A stretch of 5,341 nucleotides of DNA from NCBI GenBank assembly GCA_031288765.1, contig JAITQV010000537.1, forward strand, positions 1 through 5,341. The letters run 5' to 3'. The stretch comes from Planctomycetaceae bacterium (GTDB taxonomy: Bacteria > Planctomycetota > Planctomycetia > Pirellulales > Thermoguttaceae). Position 1 is the first letter of the stretch. Every line of letters begins with the position of its first letter. The notes under the pieces are model-generated. The model had not been told where the DNA came from, did no database searches, and saw only the letters and a program-made list of their open reading frames with translations. Both the position numbers and the translations under genes were made by a program. Shown here piece by piece: positions 1 through 5,267 of the stretch.

Positions 1-231
1 AATGCAGTTCTTCAACCGGTCAATGCAGTTCTTCAACCGGTCAATGCAGTTCTTCAATCGGTCAATGCAGTTCTTCAATTAGTCAATGCAGTTCTTCAAC
101 CGGTCAATGCAGTTCTTCAATCGGTCAATGCAGTTCTTCAATTGGTCAATGCAGTTCTTCAATTAGTCAATGCAGTTCTTCAACCGGTCAATGCAGTTCT
201 TCAACCGGTCAATGCAGTTCTTCAATTTCCG
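1..231. repeat. 21-bp tandem array, 11 units
   Basis: Eleven head-to-tail copies of a 21-bp unit begin at base 1, so the array may continue to the left. The unit starts AATGCAGTTCTTCAA, then has three variable bases, then GTC. The last copy (from 211) breaks down after TTCAA. Units 1, 2, 5, 9 and 10 carry CCG at the variable site, units 3 and 6 TCG, unit 7 TTG, and units 4 and 8 TTA. The other 18 bases are identical in all ten full units. Read on the minus strand in one frame, the unit encodes the heptad LKNCIDR. The variable triplet is then exactly one codon: CGG or CGA (Arg), CAA (Gln) or TAA (stop). The TAA units close the frame twice, so translation across the array is not supported. Confidence 0.97.
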
Positions 232-605
232 CAATTTGCCCGTCCGAATGTTCAAAAAAGATACAAATTCGCTCAAAATTACTGCAAAATGATACAATTT
301 GGTTAAATTACACCCTTTTTGGGGACGGAACAACTGGAATCGGGAATTGTTCAATTAGCGGTTTACGGCTTGCGGTTTGGGATTTGTGTCGCAAGCGGAA
401 TTCCTACCGCAACGGCAATGTTTCCGCTTGCAATACTCTCCACTATCAACTATCCACTAATCTCGTCCTTGCGGGCTTAAGAAAAAATCAGGTTGAAAAT
501 GAGGTTCTTAGTCGATATTTTTATCTAATCAAAAAATTCCGTTGAAATATTATGATGATTCAACAAATGACCCAATAGATACAAAATTTCAAGGTTTTTC
601 AAATC
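232..605. other. Gene-free stretch beside the array
   Basis: I see no convincing gene here. The minus frame running from 354 into the array would need a TTG start, has no internal ATG and no ribosome binding site. A 10-bp inverted repeat (GCAAGCGGAA at 391-400 with TTCCGCTTGC at 422-431, 21-nt loop) is not followed by a T-run and is not a typical terminator. A plus-strand frame is open from 512 to 700, but it has no good start and runs against the 3' end of the leftward membrane-protein gene. No terminator for that leftward gene is obvious in this stretch. Confidence 0.6.
532..552 (+). repeat. 21-bp dispersed repeat, left copy
   Basis: This 21-bp sequence (AAAAATTCCGTTGAAATATT plus a final A) is the exact reverse complement of 3645-3665. 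The two copies lie in inverted orientation about 3.1 kb apart. They bracket the membrane-protein, STAS and DUF4159-like genes. No further similarity extends from either end beyond one or two bases. A perfect 21-base match in a window this size is unlikely by chance even in AT-rich DNA. Confidence 0.85.
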
Positions 606-1157
606 TCATGGATGAAAACAGTAAGGTAATAAAATTAAAAATACATATTTTGGATGCCTGCTCCAGCTTTGTTGATAATATACCACAAAATCCTTATTAG
701 CTTTTAAACCAACATATTCAAGTTCACGAATCTCTCCATAAGCCCCATAAACCGCAATAAGCGGAACAAAATGTACTTCAAATGAAAATGAAGAATTAAA
801 ACGGAAACATAAATCAATCGGAGACCAAAATGCAAAGATTAGTAATATCGAAAGTATCCCAATTGTAATCAATGAACGCTTTTTTTCCCTTAGTTTTTCA
901 TTATATCGATCCCGATTGTTAATGTTAATTTGATGTTTAAAAATAAAGTTGTTTTGTTTTTTGTTCTCAAAATTTTCAATTGTATCGGTTCTGTTTAAAT
1001 TCTTATAAATATTTTTATAACGGAGTAGAAAAAATAACAAACTTATTCCTAGAAAGAGTGTTAAATTTGTATTTGTATAAAAAATACAAACCCCCATAAA
1101 TATGAAAAAAAGAGAAATGATGTGTTGCAAACTTTTAACGTAAAAATATTTATTCAT
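606..1157 (-). CDS. Predicted membrane protein, family unknown
   Basis: I do not recognise this 183-residue protein. What can be seen is a short basic N-terminus followed by two closely spaced hydrophobic segments at about residues 11-28 and 31-46. A long charged, asparagine- and lysine-rich stretch follows at about 47-94. A third hydrophobic segment lies at about 95-112 (IGILSILLIFAFW), and a fourth, less hydrophobic segment with Phe, Val and Ala at about 125-140. A soluble tail rich in aromatic residues ends the protein. It probably sits in the inner membrane with the charged loop on one side. The ATG start is preceded only by a weak purine-rich stretch (ACAGAGAA). It lies 58 bp downstream of the STAS gene on the same strand with no terminator between, so the two may share a transcript. 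Base composition is extremely AT-rich. Confidence 0.7.
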   Translation of the reverse strand: MNKYFYVKSLQHIISLFFIFMGVCIFYTNTNLTLFLGISLLFFLLRYKNIYKNLNRTDTIENFENKKQNNFIFKHQININNRDRYNEKLREKKRSLITIGILSILLIFAFWSPIDLCFRFNSSFSFEVHFVPLIAVYGAYGEIRELEYVGLKANKDFVVYYQQSWSRHPKYVFLILLPYCFHP

Positions 1158-1215
1158 ACATTTTCGTATATTCTCTGTAATATGTTTTAATTTTATAGCA
1201 ATATTTTTGAGTTGG

Positions 1216-1521
1216 TTATGCGATATTCATAATTTCCGTAAACCCGAAAATCTGAAACACCTTTCGAACTTCCTGTGTCGGATTTTCAATTCGAAAATTT
1301 TTCTTGCCTGCCGACCTAAAATAACAAAGACAAATCCTAAGAAATGCGGAAGAAACATAATCCACCTCAGAAAGATCAAATATAAGACAGGCAATATCTT
1401 GTTTTTCCAGAAAACTAACGATTCGTTTGTTCAAAACGTCTTCAAGATTGGAACAGGTTAACGTGTCGAGTTTGCCGGAAAAAATACAACGAAGTGTATT
1501 ATCGTATTCGGTAAAATTCAT
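1216..1521 (-). CDS. STAS-domain protein, anti-sigma factor antagonist-like
   Basis: This 101-residue protein consists of a single STAS domain, the fold of SpoIIAA and RsbV. In those systems the antagonist binds an anti-sigma kinase and is switched off by phosphorylation on a conserved serine. Alignment by eye to Bacillus SpoIIAA is clear. An early strand (LRCIFSGKLD) matches VLCIRLTGELD. The core LIFDLSEVDYVSSAFLRI matches IVLNLEDLSFMDSSGLGVI. The end VRKVFQIFGFTEIMNI matches VKRLFDMSGLFKII. The first Ser of YVSSAF (residue 57 from the chosen start) falls on the phosphorylated Ser58 of SpoIIAA; the usual Gly after the serine pair is Ala here. I chose the ATG at 1521, not the GTG at 1530, because AAGGAG lies 8 bases before the ATG and overlaps the GTG. 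No anti-sigma kinase, phosphatase or sigma factor is in the window, so the target is unknown. Other STAS roles are possible. Confidence 0.88.
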   Translation of the reverse strand: MNFTEYDNTLRCIFSGKLDTLTCSNLEDVLNKRIVSFLEKQDIACLIFDLSEVDYVSSAFLRICLCYFRSAGKKNFRIENPTQEVRKVFQIFGFTEIMNIA

Positions 1522-1529
1522 AATGAACA

Positions 1530-1535
1530 CTCCTT
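1530..1535 (-). promoter_or_regulatory. Ribosome binding site deciding the STAS start
   Basis: On the minus strand this reads AAGGAG, a near-perfect Shine-Dalgarno sequence, with an 8-base spacer to the ATG at 1521. The upstream in-frame GTG (1530-1528) overlaps it and so cannot be the start it serves. Confidence 0.8.
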
Positions 1536-1564
1536 AATTTTACAATGTTTAAAACAACATTTTC

Positions 1565-1593
1565 CTATTAACAACAGAAACAGAATATATCAA
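1565..1593 (-). promoter_or_regulatory. Possible promoter of the STAS gene
   Basis: On the minus strand TTGATA (1593-1588, five of six matches to the -35 consensus) is followed by a 17-base spacer and TAATAG (1570-1565, a weak -10 match). The position, about 45-70 bases before the start codon, is reasonable. The AT-rich context makes chance matches common. Confidence 0.2.
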
Positions 1594-1672
1594 AAAAAAT
1601 TGATTTAACCAGTTCACTTTGGCAATTCCATGTTTTTCCGCAAAATTTTTCATTCTTTTGTTATGAAAATAC

Positions 1673-1711
1673 GGAATATTCCCACAATACCGGAATTGCT
1701 GTTTTCGGTAT
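1673..1711. other. Paired dyad symmetries, possible operator
   Basis: GGAATATTCC at 1673-1682 is a perfect 10-bp palindrome. Five bases on, ATACCGGAA (1687-1695) can pair with TTTCGGTAT (1703-1711) through a 7-nt loop, with one G:T pair. Neither is followed by a T-run on either strand, so terminators are unlikely. Their place between divergent genes would suit a regulator site, but no regulator is encoded nearby. Confidence 0.35.
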
Positions 1712-1726
1712 CGGTTTCAGGGCAGT

Positions 1727-1754
1727 ATTAAAATATCAAAATTAAAATATCAAA
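1727..1754. repeat. 14-bp direct tandem duplication
   Basis: ATTAAAATATCAAA occurs twice with no gap (1727-1740 and 1741-1754), and a partial, degenerate continuation follows. It lies about 45 bases upstream of the candidate promoter of the DUF4159-like gene. It may be an AT-rich upstream element or simple replication slippage. Confidence 0.9.
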
Positions 1755-1799
1755 ATATTAAAGTGTATTAAATTATTCGGAATTGAAAAAAAATCCTTC

Positions 1800-1828
1800 T
1801 TGAAACAACCCAAAAAACATGATAGTAT
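1800..1828 (+). promoter_or_regulatory. Candidate promoter of the DUF4159-like gene
   Basis: TTGAAA at 1800-1805 (five of six matches to TTGACA) is followed by a 17-base spacer and TAGTAT at 1823-1828 (four of six matches to TATAAT). This would give an untranslated leader of about 70 bases before the ATG at 1908. The call rests on consensus matching only. Confidence 0.35.
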
Positions 1829-1907
1829 GTATGACTGTGTTTGTATTTTGATCGAATAAACTGTTTTTCGATCTTTTGTACCAGGAACTCTATTTCGGAG
1901 CCAAACA

Positions 1908-3512
1908 ATGAAATCATCTCAACCCAAATCAAACCGAGCGGATGTTCGCCGTTCACGGCGGAATTTTTTGGAAAAACTCGGTCATGTTACTGCGGCAGTC
2001 GGTGTTTCGACCGCCGGAGCGGTTGTAACACCGGAACTTGTTACGGGTGTTGCTTTTGCGGAAGAAGAAAATTCCGGTCCGATTGATTGCGGTCCTCCGC
2101 CCAAAGCAGTCAACGCCACCCAAACCGGCGGCGAAGGTTTTGCTCCGCTTCCGCTCCCCGTAACACCGCTTCGCCGAAGTGAAAAAAAACGACCGCCAAG
2201 CCCTCCGTCTTTAATCGGAAAACTTGCGTTAGGTGCTCCTCGTTTTGTCGTTAAAGACGGTAAACAAACCATGTACCGCGACTGGATGACCGATCCCGCC
2301 GATGTTAAAACGCTTCTCGATTGGACAAATTCCAAACTCGGTATCAATTATCGCGGTGTCGAATCCGATTTGTCCTCCTTTTCTTACGATCCTCGTGAAC
2401 TTCCGGCTTTGCTTGTTGCCGGTCATAATAAATTCGAACTCACCGACAAAGTACGTGAAGACCTTGCCCGATATGTTCTTGACGGCGGAACAATTATTGC
2501 GGATGCTTGTTGCGGTTGGAAAGATTTTACCGATTCGTTCCGGCGTGAAATGGAATTGATTTTTCCGCAACGTCCCATGCGAAAAATGTTACCGGACAAT
2601 CCGGTGTTCGCCTCGTATTACAAATTGAATCAGCAGTTTAACTACAAAAAAGGCGACGGAACCGAATATTCGGCAGAACCAAGCCTCGAATCTATTGAAA
2701 TTGGCTGCCGTGATGCGGTTATTTTCTCAACTGCGGACATGACTTGCGGTTGGGACGGACACGAACATGATCGCGGAACTCGTATGACGATTGATTTAGC
2801 CAGGCAAGTCGGGGCAAACATTGTTACGTACATGCTTGGAACGTTCCAATTGGGGCGATTTCTGAGTACCTCGAAAGTCTATCACGAAGAAAGTGCGCCA
2901 AGCCGTGATGATTTTGTTTTTGCTCAGATTGTTCACGAGGGAGATTGGGATCCCGATCCAGATGCCGTCCATAATTTAATGAAATTCGTCAAGGAAAATT
3001 CGACAATGGAAGTCAAATTCAAACGGCAGAATGTTCAAATGAAAAATCCGGCGGCGTTGACGTATCCGTTGTGGTATATGACCGGACACCGTGATTTTGT
3101 TTGGTCGGACGAGGAAGTTGCGCGGCTTCGGCAATTTGTCAAGGCTGGCGGGATTTTCTTGGCGGATGCATGTTGTGGTCGGAATTCGTTTGATTCTTCG
3201 TTTCGGCGTGAAATACGCAGGGTGTTTCCCGACCAAACCTTAGAACCTATTCCTTTTGATCATCCGCTTTACAACAACCAGTTTACTATTACGAAAGTTG
3301 ATTATACTCCGCGTACTTACGAAGATTTTGGTCAATTGGAACGACCGGAGTTAGAAGCGATCATGTTTGAGGGCAAACCCGGGGTGATTTACAGCCGGTT
3401 TGATTTTGGGAACGGTTGGGAACAATTCCCGCACGCCTATGCTTACGGTCTCAAAGATCGTTCCGCTCTCGAAATCGGAACCAACATTCTGGTTTATGCG
3501 GTAACACACTGA
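1908..3512 (+). CDS. Tat-exported protein with two DUF4159-like domains
   Basis: This 534-residue protein starts with a twin-arginine signal: SRRNFLEKLG at residues 16-25, a weakly hydrophobic stretch, and a likely cleavage after AFA at 51. It should therefore be folded in the cytoplasm and exported. A proline-rich linker (about 58-105) precedes two related halves. Half one (about 110-315) contains GGTIIADACCG at 193-203 followed by FTDSFRRE and a Phe-Pro. Half two (about 335-534) contains GGIFLADACCG at 414-424 followed by FDSSFRRE and a Phe-Pro. Half two also has WYMTGHRDF and FDHPLY, motifs I associate with DUF4159, a family of unknown function usually about 200 residues long and thought to resemble class I glutamine amidotransferases. 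The doubled arrangement points to internal duplication. The ATG has GGAG seven bases upstream. The gene stands alone and has its own terminator. Its G+C is higher than that of its neighbours. The enzymatic role is unknown. Confidence 0.88.
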   Translation: MKSSQPKSNRADVRRSRRNFLEKLGHVTAAVGVSTAGAVVTPELVTGVAFAEEENSGPIDCGPPPKAVNATQTGGEGFAPLPLPVTPLRRSEKKRPPSPPSLIGKLALGAPRFVVKDGKQTMYRDWMTDPADVKTLLDWTNSKLGINYRGVESDLSSFSYDPRELPALLVAGHNKFELTDKVREDLARYVLDGGTIIADACCGWKDFTDSFRREMELIFPQRPMRKMLPDNPVFASYYKLNQQFNYKKGDGTEYSAEPSLESIEIGCRDAVIFSTADMTCGWDGHEHDRGTRMTIDLARQVGANIVTYMLGTFQLGRFLSTSKVYHEESAPSRDDFVFAQIVHEGDWDPDPDAVHNLMKFVKENSTMEVKFKRQNVQMKNPAALTYPLWYMTGHRDFVWSDEEVARLRQFVKAGGIFLADACCGRNSFDSSFRREIRRVFPDQTLEPIPFDHPLYNNQFTITKVDYTPRTYEDFGQLERPELEAIMFEGKPGVIYSRFDFGNGWEQFPHAYAYGLKDRSALEIGTNILVYAVTH

Positions 3513-3578
3513 TACCAAACCCTTTAATTGTTCTATTACTTTAAGTGCTGAAAATATAACCATTCCGTGTTTAAAAGT

Positions 3579-3636
3579 AAAAAAAAAAAACGTAACCGTT
3601 TATGGTATTGTCTGTCAACGGTTATGTTTTGTTTTA
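3579..3636. terminator. Rho-independent terminator, possibly bidirectional
   Basis: CGTAACCGTT (3591-3600) pairs with AACGGTTATG (3617-3626) over 10 bp including one G:T pair, with a 16-nt loop. It is followed by TTTTGTTTT and preceded by a run of 12 A. The structure ends the DUF4159-like transcript about 70 bases after its stop. The A-run would serve as the T-run for transcripts from the right. Confidence 0.85.
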
Positions 3637-3644
3637 AATTTTCG

Positions 3645-3665
3645 TAATATTTCAACGGAATTTTT
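3645..3665 (-). repeat. 21-bp dispersed repeat, right copy
   Basis: This is the exact reverse complement of 532-552. It lies nine bases past the terminator and directly before a long hairpin. The left copy is not next to a comparable hairpin, so the 21 bp alone is the shared unit. Confidence 0.85.
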
Positions 3666-3670
3666 GTATT

Positions 3671-3716
3671 TATTCAATTGTTTGTTGAGCAATTACGTAA
3701 AACAAACGACTGAATA
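3671..3716. other. Long imperfect hairpin
   Basis: Bases 3671-3686 (TATTCAATTGTTTGTT) pair with 3701-3716 (AACAAACGACTGAATA). The stem is 16 bp with one mismatch and one wobble pair, and the loop is 14 nt. No T-run follows. It may be the edge of a repeat element or an RNA structure; its function is unknown. Confidence 0.55.
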
Positions 3717-3752
3717 GATGCGCAATCTAATCCCTTCAATCAAAACTTGTCG

Positions 3753-3927
3753 AAGCGTTACATTCCGCTAGGAATGTAACGCTTGGTAGAAAAGGTGGTG
3801 TTCTTATCATTTGGCATTCCGTTAGGAATGTCGCCCTATTGAATCGTTTGCGATATTTTTTGGACGTATTCCTACAGAATGCCTATGTAATGACGGATTA
3901 TTTTTTCTACCGAGCGATACATTCCTA
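3753..3927. repeat. Array of ATTCC palindromes at ~53-bp spacing (BIME-like)
   Basis: Four related motifs start at 3761, 3815, 3867 and 3920, that is at intervals of 54, 52 and 53 bp. The first sits in a perfect 14-bp stem (AAGCGTTACATTCC, loop GCTA, then the complement to 3784). The second is CATTCCGTTAGGAATG. The third is degenerate (TATTCCTACAGAATG). The fourth is a half-site, CATTCCTA, cut off by the next element. Bases 3769-3793 match the reverse complement of 3903-3927 at 23 of 25 positions, including the tail GGTAGAAAA. The block is therefore bounded by inverted copies of one module, like bacterial interspersed mosaic elements built from REP sequences. The spacer sequences are otherwise different. 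No REP-type transposase is visible. Confidence 0.8.
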
Positions 3928-4031
3928 TACTTTGAACGGCATGAAATTACCACTTATTTTTAATAACAAAATTAATTATTTTAGATGTTTCTATTAAAAA
4001 AAAGAGGTAATTTCATGCCGTTCAAAGTATA
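3926..4031. mobile_element. 106-bp hairpin element, probable MITE
   Basis: The outer 26 bp (3926-3951, TATACTTTGAACGGCATGAA onward) are the perfect reverse complement of 4006-4031. The match continues inward for 14 more bp with two mismatches (3952-3965 against 3992-4005). This gives 40-bp arms, 38 of 40 paired, around a 26-nt AT-rich centre. There is no coding capacity. The ends read TATA, consistent with insertion at TA and duplication of TA, as in IS630/Tc1-mariner elements. That family assignment is inference, because the palindromic TATA hides the exact boundary. The left end falls at the TA within the palindromic half-site of the neighbouring repeat. A very stable regulatory RNA hairpin is the alternative. 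Confidence 0.7.
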
Positions 4032-4032
4032 A

Positions 4033-4119
4033 AGCCGACAAATTTTTGCTAATGACCCTGAAGGAGTTGTTATCTTGGATAGAAATAATAGAATGGACAA
4101 ATACGAAATACAACAATAG
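4033..4119 (+). pseudogene. Possible truncated gene tail
   Basis: A 28-codon frame begins SRQIFANDPEG, continues VVILDRNN and ends RMDKYEIQQ before a TAG at 4117. Its composition looks protein-like. The codon before it is a TAA formed by the very end of the hairpin element, so the frame is open only from that junction onward. It has no start of its own near the beginning. I read it as the possible C-terminus of a gene whose front was lost when the element inserted or in a later rearrangement. Its stop lies 29 bp before the next gene, spacing typical of an operon. A chance frame of this length is quite possible in such DNA, so this is tentative. I cannot name the family. Confidence 0.3.
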
Positions 4120-4148
4120 GTACAATTGATTATTTAGGATACTAAACA

Positions 4149-4895
4149 ATGCGATACAAAAACTTTAAACAACTTTTAGACGGATATTATTATCCTGTCA
4201 CTAAACGTTATAGTTTCATGGCAACATCTTTCGAAGATGTTGTTACGGAGTATTGGGGGTGGATATGCAATAATCCCTATTTTAAAAACGCTCAGGAATA
4301 TTATTTGGAACCACGATTTATTGATTGTTCTTTGCGTGAGGGATTAGATATACTTGATCCTATTGGCTATAATCAAATATTATTTTGTGAAACACGTTCA
4401 AAATGGACAGCATGTTTTGTCTCTGACGGTAGTGAGCTAGGTATCAGTTCTATGGCTTATTCTCTAAACTGTCAAGGAGTTGAAGTAACACTTATTGAAG
4501 ATACGTATGACAGAAAAACTGATTCAGGTTTACATGGCTGTACTCGTTTACGAGTTATTCGTGATGCTCGAAGAACAAAGTTTACTGATAATACAGAACG
4601 TTTATTATATGTATCGAAACTTGATGGTGGCAGATGGGGATTTTGCTCGTTAGGCGAACCTTATTCTTTTGAAAACGTCGAATGTTATACCAATCCTAAA
4701 ATAACGGAGCGCTTCACTCCACAAATGCTCAATACCTATTTAAATGCAATGGGAATAGATGTGCTTGATGAAAATTTCTATTGTTATAAAAAGGCATTAA
4801 TAGACTATAAAATTAAATCTCCGGATTCAATCTATGAAAAACGTACTTATGCTAGTTATCATTTAGAACGTAGATTGAAATATGGTCGAGAATGA
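4149..4895 (+). CDS. Uncharacterised 248-residue protein
   Basis: I cannot assign a named domain. The protein appears soluble, with no signal peptide or membrane segment. It is rich in Tyr, Trp and Cys (nine cysteines). The most structured-looking parts are FCETRSKWTACF at 79-90 with VEVTLI at 111-116, and LDGGRWGFCSLGEP at 158-171. ITERFTPQMLNTYLNAMGI follows at about 185-203, and a strongly basic tail ends KYGRE. The pattern of aromatic-rich strands with WTACF and RWGF cores resembles stand-alone cargo proteins I have seen next to polymorphic-toxin genes. An immunity role is conceivable, supported only by the possible truncated gene tail 29 bp upstream. The ATG has AGGA at 4136-4139, nine bases upstream. 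The gene is much more AT-rich in codon use than the DUF4159-like gene, which may mean recent acquisition. No terminator is obvious after it. Confidence 0.75.
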   Translation: MRYKNFKQLLDGYYYPVTKRYSFMATSFEDVVTEYWGWICNNPYFKNAQEYYLEPRFIDCSLREGLDILDPIGYNQILFCETRSKWTACFVSDGSELGISSMAYSLNCQGVEVTLIEDTYDRKTDSGLHGCTRLRVIRDARRTKFTDNTERLLYVSKLDGGRWGFCSLGEPYSFENVECYTNPKITERFTPQMLNTYLNAMGIDVLDENFYCYKKALIDYKIKSPDSIYEKRTYASYHLERRLKYGRE

Positions 4896-5267
4896 TAAAC
4901 AGTGCTTTGTCCAAAAAATTGGAAATAGCCTAAAATTGCCGGTACGATAATAGAATTTGGGAATAATTTTTTAGGAAATGCAACAAAAAATGAAGTAAAT
5001 TATCGTTTCCGCAATGCTCAAAAAACGATAAAAGTACAGTTAGTAATAAAATGTGATAATATCTTTCTTTTGTTCAACGGCTTTTTGAAATACATCCAAC
5101 AGTAACTGTCTATTTAAAAATTGATTTTTGCGTACATTGGTTTAGTTGTTGTAATATTTTTAATGAATACACAGCCGCCTAAGAATTGTTTTCATAGCGA
5201 ATAATATCTCAAGCAACTAACATAGGAGCCTCACAAATTACGCGACTATTTTTAATTTATAAGCACT
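4896..5267. other. AT-rich stretch with start-less frame and hairpin
   Basis: No complete gene is seen here. A plus-strand frame is open for 58 codons from 4929 to the TAA at 5103-5105. Its first part (IIEFGNNFLGNATKNEVNY) looks plausibly protein-like, but it has no ATG or GTG start and no ribosome binding site, so it is at best a gene remnant. Within it TTATCGTTT (5000-5008) pairs perfectly with AAACGATAA (5023-5031) across a 14-nt loop. No T-run follows on the plus strand, so termination is not supported. From 5106 to 5267 I see nothing specific. Confidence 0.4.

Larger units (their letters stand above)
1522..1907. other. Divergent intergenic region
   Basis: This 386-bp AT-rich region lies between the leftward STAS gene and the rightward DUF4159-like gene. 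It should hold both of their promoters. No open frame in it looks coding. It contains a perfect 10-bp palindrome, a hairpin, a 14-bp tandem duplication and a candidate sigma-70-type promoter, listed separately. Confidence 0.7.

Noticed and set aside
1..231. CRISPR array
   Set aside because: The units are contiguous 21-mers without unique spacers, and no cas gene is present.
163..354. Minus-strand 63-codon frame running into the tandem array
   Set aside because: It would need a TTG start, has no ribosome binding site and no internal ATG, and its second half is the minisatellite.
391..431. 10-bp inverted repeat as a terminator
   Set aside because: No T-run follows on either strand and no gene ends close to it.
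512..700. Plus-strand open frame (includes KIPLKYYDDSTNDPIDTKFQ and an ATG at 608)
   Set aside because: It looks rather protein-like, but it lacks a start and ribosome binding site upstream, and its 3' part lies over the end of the longer membrane-protein gene. It is kept only as a possible remnant.
1207..1461. Plus-strand frame opposite the STAS gene
   Set aside because: It is the antisense shadow of a gene with a clear STAS domain and a strong ribosome binding site.
1522..1530. GTG start giving a 104-residue STAS protein
   Set aside because: The GTG overlaps the AAGGAG ribosome binding site, which is ideally placed for the ATG at 1521.
1982..3236. Several antisense and offset frames of 63-121 codons inside the DUF4159-like gene
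   Set aside because: They overlap a gene with a Tat signal, duplicated domains and its own ribosome binding site, and have no support of their own.
3753..3927. CRISPR array with ~53-bp periodicity
   Set aside because: The repeated part is a short, variable palindrome of about 16 bp, not a conserved 24-40 bp repeat, and no cas gene is present.
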